Shown piece by piece: positions 1-4,922 of a stretch of 6,042 nt of DNA (the stretch's first letter is position 1; each line of letters opens with the position of its first letter). Where the stretch lies: assembly GCA_023460315.1 (NCBI GenBank), contig JAEWQO010000064.1, positions 1-6,042 on the forward strand, read 5' to 3'. The notes under the pieces were generated by a model, which worked only from the letters and a program-made list of their open reading frames with translations, was not told where the DNA came from and ran no database searches. The stretch is from Actinomycetes bacterium. GTDB lineage: Bacteria; Actinomycetota; Coriobacteriia; Coriobacteriales; Eggerthellaceae. Position numbers and translations under genes: made by a program.

Positions 1-95
1 TGACGATAGCGCTGTATCGGTACCAATCGTAGCACTGCAATCGGTACCAAGTTATCACTGCAAACGGTACCGCTTATATCGTTGCAAACGGTACC
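1..95. repeat. IS21 left-end transposase-binding repeats (four copies)
   Basis: Four units with GGTACC cores at 19-24, 43-48, 66-71 and 90-95 are spaced 24, 23 and 24 bp apart. The inner units share the flank (C)TGCAA(A/T)CGGTACC. Read on the minus strand they follow the same GGTACCGATT..AGTGATA pattern as the right end. Multiple subterminal repeats of this kind are the expected IstA binding sites in IS21-family elements; binding itself is inferred. Confidence 0.88.
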
Positions 96-123
96 AAGTT
101 TTTCAGTTCTGCCTTGCTTTGTG

Positions 124-131
124 CAAAGATA
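124..131 (-). promoter_or_regulatory. Possible outward-facing -7 box at the IS left end
   Basis: The minus strand reads TATCTTTG here, a perfect match to the Bacteroides -7 consensus TAnnTTTG, directly after the istB stop codon and pointing out of the element. It lies in a 12-bp sequence (GTGCAAAGATAA, 121-132) that is repeated exactly upstream of istA at 2457-2468. No TTTG -33 box is visible at the usual 19-21 bp spacing, so promoter activity is only a possibility. Confidence 0.35.
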
Positions 132-132
132 A

Positions 133-864
133 TTATTTTTTCTTTTTATGTCGCATCGATTCGCCTTTTAATTCTATTTTATTGGCGTTTGATACTAATC
201 TGTCTAAGATTGCATCAGCCAACGTAGGATCTCCAATGTAATCATACCATTTATTGATTGGTAACTGTGATGCTATTATTACAGATTTTCGTTCATATCT
301 TTCCTCAAGTATCTGTAGTAGTGCAAGACGTGTATTTGTATCCATCGGCTGAAGTCCGAAGTCATCCAATATAATGAGCTCGTTCTTCTCCAGTGAGGTA
401 ATCATCTTCAGGAAGGTGCCGTCCAGTTTACTTAATGCAACCTTCTCCACGAAGCTGTTCATATTAAGATATGCAGTGCGGTATCCCAGCATGCACGCTT
501 GTCTACCCAAGGCACATGCAAGAAACGATTTTCCACAGCCACACTTACCTTGGATAAGCAGATTCTCGTGTCGTCTGATAAAAGCACAGTCTGATAGTGT
601 TGCAAGATCTTCTTTGGTAAAGTTACGTTCCGTACCGCAAACGACATCTTCTATCAGAGCGGTGTATCTGAGTCTGCTGATTTTTAGATACATCTCTGTC
701 TTGCGTTCTCTCCTGTCCTGCAGCTCTGCATCCACAAGTTTAGCCACAGCCACATTCAGTGAAGGCCTGTTCTGTACTGGAGTATTCATAATTGCTTCCA
801 ATGATGAAGCCATACCTCTTAACTTGAGGTCTTTAAGCTGTATAATTGTTTCTTGAGTGTTCAT
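133..864 (-). CDS. istB: IstB-like AAA+ ATPase transposition helper
   Basis: IstB is the ATP-dependent partner of the IS21 transposase and helps target capture and strand transfer. The 243-residue protein starting at 864 has a Walker A motif GKCGCGKS (residues 106-113), a Walker B motif IILDDFG (164-170), a sensor-like stretch SVIIASQ (194-200), and the family's C-terminal pattern DRLVSNANKIELKGESMR before a poly-lysine end. The frame is open to 915, but 864 is preferred. It gives the usual IstB N-terminus (MNTQETIIQLKDLKLRGM), lies 13 bp beyond the istA stop instead of overlapping it, and follows an A-rich leader typical of Bacteroides. The upstream extension would encode residues unlike the family. 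The gene is co-transcribed with and translated after istA. No lesions are visible. Family assignment is secure; activity is inferred. Confidence 0.95.
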   Translation of the reverse strand: MNTQETIIQLKDLKLRGMASSLEAIMNTPVQNRPSLNVAVAKLVDAELQDRRERKTEMYLKISRLRYTALIEDVVCGTERNFTKEDLATLSDCAFIRRHENLLIQGKCGCGKSFLACALGRQACMLGYRTAYLNMNSFVEKVALSKLDGTFLKMITSLEKNELIILDDFGLQPMDTNTRLALLQILEERYERKSVIIASQLPINKWYDYIGDPTLADAILDRLVSNANKIELKGESMRHKKKK

Positions 865-877
865 GATTTTATGAGTT

Positions 878-2440
878 TTAGATGTTAAAAGCTTCAGCAC
901 CTCTGACATAGTCATTCACGGGCACTTCTGTTACAGGCTGCTGCTCTTGAAGTGTATCAAGATTCTTTTGAAGTATATTCTTTATCATCGTATAAGATAT
1001 AGAAGAACATGAAGATAGGCGTCTACAGGCATTTTCTAGTCTTTGGTTACCATAGCTTCTCTTAAGGCTCATAACTCCTTGGCAAGAGCTGTATCCTTGC
1101 TCTACATGCTTGTTTCGCTTTAAAATGATTTCAACAGCACGCTTGGTATAAGGTCCTACCAAATCTGACATTTCAAGGAAGTAGGCGGCATTGTAGCCTT
1201 GTCCATGCATATACGCAAGGTGATTGTCTGGCATATGCTCATCAAGTGTAGAATACTTGTCCCTGCCATATCTCTCATGGATGGCAACCCGTCTGCTATC
1301 AATATAGATTTCGACAGTATCTACATCCCATATCACATTAACCATTTGACCGACATATTGATATGGAACGCTGAACTTACGATCATCTACTTGCACATGA
1401 TAAGAACCTGTGAGTTTCACTGTTTTGCGATAACGGAAGCGATAAGGTGTATCAGGAAGATAGCCAAGGGCTGACTTCTCTTCGCTTTCAAATATATCAA
1501 GACGGCTTCTGCCGGTGTTACGGGATGGCTTGCTGTTAAAGATATCCATCAGCTCATAGATACGATTGTTAAGGTCGTTAAGATCATAGAATACTTCTTC
1601 ACGTATCTCTGCATATACGGCATTATACACTTTCTGTACAAGTCCCTCCACACTTGCTTTATCGCGTGGAGATCTTACACGGCAAGTCTCAAGACTCGTC
1701 TCATAATAGGCTGCCCATTCTACTGCTGCATCGTTGAACACGGGCTCGTAGCGATCGTGTTTCTTTACCCATTGCTTCATATTATCACTCTTAGCTCTTC
1801 GTGTTGTTCCGCCAAAGAATGTAAAAGCATCGGATATACCGCAGAAGAAGTGCTCCATGGAGGCATTATACATAGCCTTGACAAAACCAAGCCCACTGAA
1901 CGGAAGAACGCAAACTAAAACGGCAACCTGAATCCTTTCCTCGGTTCGTTTGACAGTTAGCCATAAAGGATCTCCGGCAAAATCTATTTGCATCTCTTCC
2001 CCAGGAATGAAGGTGTTATGGAAACTTAGATTATGAGAGTACTGATATTCACGTATCAGTTTTTTGAACTGGGTATAACAGTATCCATCAGGATTCTCCT
2101 TCTTGTAATCTTCGTGGAGTTTCTGAACCGTCAGATAGCGGTTGTGAGAAAGATCCAAGACCATCTCGGGTATCAGTTCTTCCAGGCTTTTTCTGTGCTC
2201 AGATGGAGCCGGCTTGACTTGTGTGGACTTGAGGAAGTCATGAAGATCTTCCTCGCTCATTTTTCCAGCATCTGAATATGCTAGATGCTCCTTGTCTGCT
2301 GCATTCTTGTACTTGGCAAGAACACCGCGGCCAATATGGATCTCATTACAGATCGTCCTTTGAGGGATACTGACCGCAAGCATTTGAAATGCTCTTTTTA
2401 GTTTACTCATTTTTACATTTTGGTTTGACATATCATGCAC
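878..2440 (-). CDS. istA: IS21-family transposase IstA
   Basis: This 520-residue protein is the DDE transposase of the element. An N-terminal helix-turn-helix region (about residues 11-50, containing SIPQRTICNEIHIGRGVL) would bind the end repeats. An rve/integrase-core catalytic domain follows, with candidate acidic residues D153 (in QIDFAGD), D219 (in KSDNMK) and E265 (in RDKASVEGL). A C-terminal beta-rich region lies around 343-390 (SYHVQVDDRKFSVPYQYVG). Length is normal for IstA. The start at 2440 is the most upstream ATG; ATGs at 2431 and 2410 are alternatives, and MSKLKRAF at 2410 would still retain the HTH. No Shine-Dalgarno is seen. The likely promoter is the TATCTTTG box at 2460-2467, leaving a very short leader. 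The gene ends 13 bp before istB. No frameshifts or stops are seen. Confidence 0.96.
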   Translation of the reverse strand: MHDMSNQNVKMSKLKRAFQMLAVSIPQRTICNEIHIGRGVLAKYKNAADKEHLAYSDAGKMSEEDLHDFLKSTQVKPAPSEHRKSLEELIPEMVLDLSHNRYLTVQKLHEDYKKENPDGYCYTQFKKLIREYQYSHNLSFHNTFIPGEEMQIDFAGDPLWLTVKRTEERIQVAVLVCVLPFSGLGFVKAMYNASMEHFFCGISDAFTFFGGTTRRAKSDNMKQWVKKHDRYEPVFNDAAVEWAAYYETSLETCRVRSPRDKASVEGLVQKVYNAVYAEIREEVFYDLNDLNNRIYELMDIFNSKPSRNTGRSRLDIFESEEKSALGYLPDTPYRFRYRKTVKLTGSYHVQVDDRKFSVPYQYVGQMVNVIWDVDTVEIYIDSRRVAIHERYGRDKYSTLDEHMPDNHLAYMHGQGYNAAYFLEMSDLVGPYTKRAVEIILKRNKHVEQGYSSCQGVMSLKRSYGNQRLENACRRLSSCSSISYTMIKNILQKNLDTLQEQQPVTEVPVNDYVRGAEAFNI

Positions 2441-2459
2441 TGAAATTAATATTCTAGTG

Positions 2460-2467
2460 CAAAGATA
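2460..2467 (-). promoter_or_regulatory. Putative istAB promoter, -7 box
   Basis: The minus strand reads TATCTTTG, matching TAnnTTTG, 19 bp upstream of the first istA ATG. The nearest upstream TTTG on that strand lies about 25 bp away, longer than the usual 19-21 bp, so the -33 element is weak. Transcription would start near 2452, giving a leader of about a dozen bases. Confidence 0.6.
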
Positions 2468-2505
2468 AGCGGTTTAAATTAATGGACAGAACCAAAATGA
2501 ACGTT

Positions 2506-2598
2506 GGTACCGATTCAAGTGATACAGTGGTACCGATTAGAGTGATACAGTGGTACCGATTCAAGTGATATGATGGTACCGATTCGCCGATACTATCA
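2506..2598. repeat. IS21 right-end transposase-binding repeats (four copies)
   Basis: Four near-identical tandem units begin at 2506, 2529, 2552 and 2575, an exact 23-bp period. Each starts GGTACCGATT, and the first three continue with (C/G)A(A)GTGATA. The last unit is 24 bp and ends TACTATCA at the IS tip. They mirror the left-end repeats in spacing and sequence and are the likely IstA binding sites. Confidence 0.9.
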
Positions 2599-2632
2599 AT
2601 ACTCCGACAATGTGAAAGCTATGATCTGACTA

Positions 2633-2762
2633 TGCCTGAATTAGCTATACATCTTTGTTGTTATACTTACTGATTTACTATACAAGTTATTGAAAGCTTT
2701 ACTGAAACACTTTACATAAACATAAAAACCTTACTGAATTTCTTGACATAAAAGAAATATTT
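2633..2762. repeat. Degenerate ~32-bp tandem repeat
   Basis: TTACTGA occurs at 2667, 2699 and 2731, exactly 32 bp apart each time. The second and third units agree at about 21 of 32 positions, including a shared ACATAAA at the same offset. A fourth, less regular unit begins near 2633 (CCTGAATTAGCTATACA, compared with ACTGATTTACTATACA in the next unit). Base bias in A/T-rich DNA could produce part of this. Confidence 0.4.
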
Positions 2763-2936
2763 AATTATTAAATCTTTTGGGGGTGGCGTTTTAGTGACGT
2801 TTTGTGGTGTTTGCCATTATAGGGTCTGATTCTTATTTTACTGTAATTCAGCCAGTTAACACTAATAGTGGTATTGTGGTATTTTATTTTTGTAATTTTC
2901 TAACCTTTAAAATAATATAGAGCAGAGGTATAGAAA

Positions 2937-2962
2937 TAAAAAAAGGGGCTCCGCTGAGTCCC
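2937..2962 (-). terminator. Intrinsic terminator-like hairpin (minus strand)
   Basis: GGGGCTC (2945-2951) and GAGTCCC (2956-2962) form a 7-bp stem with one G-T pair and a 4-base loop. On the minus strand the stem is followed by a run of seven or more T residues, the shape of a rho-independent terminator for leftward transcription. On the plus strand the stem follows the A-run and lacks a T-tract, so there it would act only as a leader hairpin. No minus-strand gene that would need it is evident. Confidence 0.5.
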
Positions 2963-2990
2963 AACCTTTGTTAACCTTAAATCTAATACT

Positions 2991-3118
2991 ATGAAAAAAA
3001 TCACATTACAAATGTAAGGTTCCCGTTGTTATCTTCCAAATTTCAGAATGTTCCTGCTACTTCTTTTGTATTTCTTTCACTGAATTTTACTGTTTTCGCA
3101 CACGGATTGACTTTTTGA
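2991..3118 (+). pseudogene. Frameshifted signal-peptide remnant with an 8-codon ORF
   Basis: ATG at 2991 opens an eight-codon ORF (MKKITLQM, stop 3015-3017). Two bases later in phase, from 3017, an open frame of 33 codons reads RFPLLSSKFQ, then a hydrophobic stretch SFVFLSLNFTVFAHG, and stops at 3116-3118. Joining the two by removing the extra TA at 3015-3016 gives a basic N-terminus followed by a hydrophobic core ending F-A-H-G, which looks like a signal peptide. The layout (hairpin, A/T leader, ATG, then a long signal sequence) recalls the beginning of Bacteroidales exported proteins such as TonB-linked SusC-like receptors, but that family link is inference. No continuation of a mature domain is seen, so this is read as a truncated, frameshifted 5' relic. 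The alternative is a genuine leader peptide regulating the downstream operon. Confidence 0.45.
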
Positions 3119-3245
3119 GAGAGAAGAATCTATTCACAGCGTCCCGGATAAGGCAGAAGTTGCAAATCTGTTTCAATCGTTTCACAGAACCTTTCAGCCT
3201 TTGAAAAGAGTGATGGAAAGTGATTTTTATTCGGTAATTATCTTC

Positions 3246-3253
3246 TACTTTTG
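3246..3253 (+). promoter_or_regulatory. Putative fimbrial operon promoter, -7 box
   Basis: TACTTTTG matches TAnnTTTG and lies 20 bp upstream of the first gene's ATG, predicting a leader of about 15 bases. The -33 element is weak: only a T-run near 3224-3228 lies at about the right distance and no exact TTTG is present, so an accessory sigma factor or activator may be needed. Confidence 0.55.
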
Positions 3254-3273
3254 TTTGTATACAACGCGAAATT

Positions 3274-3897
3274 ATGGGAAAACGCATTTTTATATATGTC
3301 TTTTGGCTACTCCTTTTTTGCATGATGTCGGGGCAGGTAATAGGGCAGAATAAGTCGGTAGAATCCCATAGCCATACTTGTAAAACGGTGCTGGCGTTAA
3401 AAAATAATTTGCTTTACGACCTGGCCTTGGCTCCGAACATAGAAGTGGAGCTGCCATTGGGAAAGAGGTGGTCTTTGAATGTTGAGTACAAATGCCCTTG
3501 GTGGTCTGACAGCGGATGTAATTTCTGCTATCAGCTCCTTTCGGGAGGGACAGAGGCGCGTTACTGGTTGGGAAACCGCCATACGCGCGGAAGATTGTCC
3601 GGACACTTCCTGGGAGCATATGCCGAAGGAGGTACCTATGATTTTCAGTTGAAAAAGGAGAAGGGATACCGGGGGAAGTATTACGCAGCTGCAGGAATAA
3701 CTTATGGATACGTGCGTCCACTGGCTCGGCATCTGGCGATTGAATTCAGTGTGGGCATTGGATACTTGGATACGGAGTACAGGAAATATACTTCTTATGG
3801 AAATGACTTGGTTTGGGTCAGCAGTGGAAAGTATCACTTTATCGGGCCGACAAAAGCAAAAATTTCTTTGGTATGGCTTCTAACGTCGGGGAGATGA
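3274..3897 (+). CDS. DUF3575 family predicted outer-membrane protein of the fimbrial locus
   Basis: This 207-residue protein begins with a signal peptide (basic MGKR, hydrophobic core to about residue 18, probable cleavage near VIG-Q24/Q25). The mature part matches the DUF3575 pattern as I recall it: a first block at 42-72 containing KNNLLYDLALAPNIEVELPL, aromatic/glycine-rich alternating segments (for example GHFLGAYAEGGTYDF at 110-124 and GITYGYVRP at 141-149), and a terminal GPTKAKISLVWLL (191-203). The alternation and the final hydrophobic strand suggest an outer-membrane beta-barrel. Members commonly sit immediately upstream of DUF5119 and fimbrillin genes in Bacteroides, as here, suggesting a role in fimbrial export, assembly or anchoring; the exact role is not established. 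The start at 3274 fits both the signal peptide and the -7 box 20 bp upstream. The stop lies five bases before the next gene's preferred start. Confidence 0.85.
   Translation: MGKRIFIYVFWLLLFCMMSGQVIGQNKSVESHSHTCKTVLALKNNLLYDLALAPNIEVELPLGKRWSLNVEYKCPWWSDSGCNFCYQLLSGGTEARYWLGNRHTRGRLSGHFLGAYAEGGTYDFQLKKEKGYRGKYYAAAGITYGYVRPLARHLAIEFSVGIGYLDTEYRKYTSYGNDLVWVSSGKYHFIGPTKAKISLVWLLTSGR
3888..3893 (+). promoter_or_regulatory. Shine-Dalgarno-like GGGGAG deciding the DUF5119 start
   Basis: GGGGAG lies nine bases before the ATG at 3903 but directly abuts the ATG at 3894, which overlaps the preceding TGA stop. Spacing therefore favours 3903. A purine-rich ribosome site is uncommon in Bacteroides and suggests translational coupling with the upstream gene. 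Confidence 0.55.
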
Positions 3898-3902
3898 GTG
3901 GT

Positions 3903-4877
3903 ATGAAAGATGCACGGCATATGATTCTCTGGCTGTTCTTCGGGCTGTTGCCAATGCTGGGAAGCTGTGACTTCCGCGATATGCTGGATGATTATCCCGT
4001 TAGCGGAGTACAGATTAAACTGGATTGGAAAGGGGTGACGGATAAGCTGCCGCAGACCATGCGGATTATCTTCTATCCGAAAGATACTCAGGGGAGAAAG
4101 GTTGAAAGTTATCTGCCTGCCGGAGGGGGTGAGGTGAAGGTACCGCCGGGGAAGTATGCGGTGGTGGCCTATAACTTCAATACGGAGAGTATACAGATAC
4201 GGGGCGACGAGAGTTATGAGACGATTGAGGCTTTTACGGGACACTGTACGGGGCTGGATGTACACGAAGATATGGTTTGGTCGCCCGACCCTTTGTATGT
4301 GGTGGCTTTGGACGAGGTGGAAATAAGGCAGAGTGATGTGGCGCTTCCGTTGGACTGGAAGCCGGAAGCGGTAGTGGACCATTATTCCTTTGATATAAAG
4401 GTGGAAGGATGGGATAGAATATCGAGCATCATCTGCCATGTGGACGGCTTGAACGGAAGTTACTTTATAGGCAACCGTGCTTGCCATTTGAGCGAGGTAC
4501 CTATATGTGTGGATACAAAGCGTGAAAACGGGCTTTTATGGGGGCATTTCTCCAGTTTTGTATTACTGAAAGATACCAAGACCCGTGCGGATAGTCCTAT
4601 GTTGCTGACACTGAAGATTGTGAAACGAGATAAAACGGTTCAAGAGGTGAAGGTGGATATCACGGAAGTGATTGAAACAGCTCCTCCCTCGGGAGGAGGC
4701 GAAGAAGAACCTGATGTGGGCGTTCCTGGGTCGGAAATCCATATCGAGGTTCCCGTACCGGAGGACAAGGTTGTGGTGGATGATTTGGAACCGGGAACTG
4801 ATGAAGGAGATGGAGGGATTGGTGGCGATGTGGACGATTGGGATGATGAGACGGATGTGGAGCTACCGGTGAATTGA
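3903..4877 (+). CDS. DUF5119 family lipoprotein, fimbrial accessory/anchor candidate
   Basis: Started at 3903, this 324-residue protein has a lipoprotein signal peptide ending in lipobox LGSC with lipidated Cys22. The frame is open from 3813, but the upstream residues overlap the preceding gene and would bury the signal sequence; ATG 3894 (overlapping the stop) is the other plausible start. The N-terminal half contains a DW motif in VQIKLDWKG (36-44), IIFYP (55-59), then a glycine-rich turn and VPPGKYAVVAYNFNTE (80-95). This resembles DUF5119 and, more distantly, the Mfa2/FimB type of fimbrial anchor. A second domain (about 125-255) includes LPLDWKPEA. The C-terminal 64 residues (261-324) contain 22 Asp/Glu and almost no basic residues. 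Position between DUF3575 and fimbrillin suggests a surface lipoprotein acting with the fimbria; anchoring or length control is inference from family context. Confidence 0.85.
   Translation: MKDARHMILWLFFGLLPMLGSCDFRDMLDDYPVSGVQIKLDWKGVTDKLPQTMRIIFYPKDTQGRKVESYLPAGGGEVKVPPGKYAVVAYNFNTESIQIRGDESYETIEAFTGHCTGLDVHEDMVWSPDPLYVVALDEVEIRQSDVALPLDWKPEAVVDHYSFDIKVEGWDRISSIICHVDGLNGSYFIGNRACHLSEVPICVDTKRENGLLWGHFSSFVLLKDTKTRADSPMLLTLKIVKRDKTVQEVKVDITEVIETAPPSGGGEEEPDVGVPGSEIHIEVPVPEDKVVVDDLEPGTDEGDGGIGGDVDDWDDETDVELPVN
4681..4698 (+). other. GC-rich perfect hairpin inside the DUF5119 gene
   Basis: CTCCTCCC and GGGAGGAG are perfect inverted complements separated by two bases. They can fold as a 7-bp stem with a CTCG loop at the codons for the PPSGGGE junction between the folded domain and the acidic tail. 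Effects on translation or mRNA stability are possible, but codon choice for Pro and Gly may explain it. Confidence 0.45.
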
Positions 4878-4922
4878 TAGCAAACAGACAAATAAATATA
4901 TTAACTTTAATAACAGACAATT

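Larger units (their letters stand above)
1..2598 (-). mobile_element. Complete IS21-family insertion sequence
   Basis: A two-gene istA/istB cassette on the minus strand is bounded by multiple internal repeats at both ends, the architecture of IS21-family elements. GGTACC occurs four times at each end (starts 19, 43, 66, 90 on the left; 2506, 2529, 2552, 2575 on the right). The outermost GGTACC lies at bases 19-24 counted inward from position 1 and from position 2598. The first 24 bases match the reverse complement of the last 24 at about 17 positions, and the tips read TGA...TCA, fitting the 5'-TG/CA-3' ends of this family. Length is 2598 bp, at the long end for the family. Both genes are open and carry their catalytic motifs, so the element looks intact. 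The left flank is outside the window, so the target duplication (usually 4-8 bp; the right flank begins ATACTCCG) cannot be verified. Confidence 0.93.
2599..3273. other. Intergenic region between the IS and the fimbrial operon
   Basis: This is 675 bp of A/T-rich DNA without a convincing intact gene. In order it contains a degenerate ~32-bp tandem repeat (2633-2762), a G/T-rich 11-bp repeat pair (2783-2804), a small palindrome with an 8-bp tandem duplication (2860-2883), a minus-strand terminator-like hairpin (2937-2962), a short ORF with a frameshifted signal-peptide-like remnant (2991-3118), and the probable promoter of the fimbrial operon (3246-3253). Reading frames here are short, lack starts or oppose the promoter. 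Confidence 0.7.

Noticed and set aside
374..856. 160-codon plus-strand frame opposite istB
   Set aside because: It lies antisense to a well-supported istB with intact Walker motifs; its residues show no recognisable domain and it has no promoter or ribosome site.
2506..2598. CRISPR-like array of 23-bp repeats
   Set aside because: The repeats have no spacers, contain GGTACC palindromes and are mirrored at the other IS end, so they are transposase-binding sites.
2768..2899. 44-codon basic reading frame on the minus strand, ending HHKTSLKRHPQKI
   Set aside because: There is no start codon in the frame and its composition follows the local G/T-rich repeat. A degraded integrase tail was considered but nothing supports it.
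2599..3273. Invertible promoter region of the kind that phase-varies Bacteroides surface structures
   Set aside because: No pair of inverted repeats of useful length was found flanking the -7 box at 3246, and no recombinase gene is in the window.
3087..3323. 78-codon minus-strand frame across the fimbrial promoter
   Set aside because: It overlaps the start of the DUF3575 gene and its -7 box, is basic without recognisable motifs, and has no promoter of its own.
3813..3902. 30-residue N-terminal extension of the DUF5119 protein
   Set aside because: It overlaps the DUF3575 coding region and would place the lipoprotein signal peptide internally; GGGGAG spacing supports 3903.
4640..4920. Minus-strand Ser/Pro/Thr-rich frames opposite the DUF5119 tail
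   Set aside because: They mirror the Asp/Glu/Gly codons of the acidic tail on the coding strand and show no independent gene signals.
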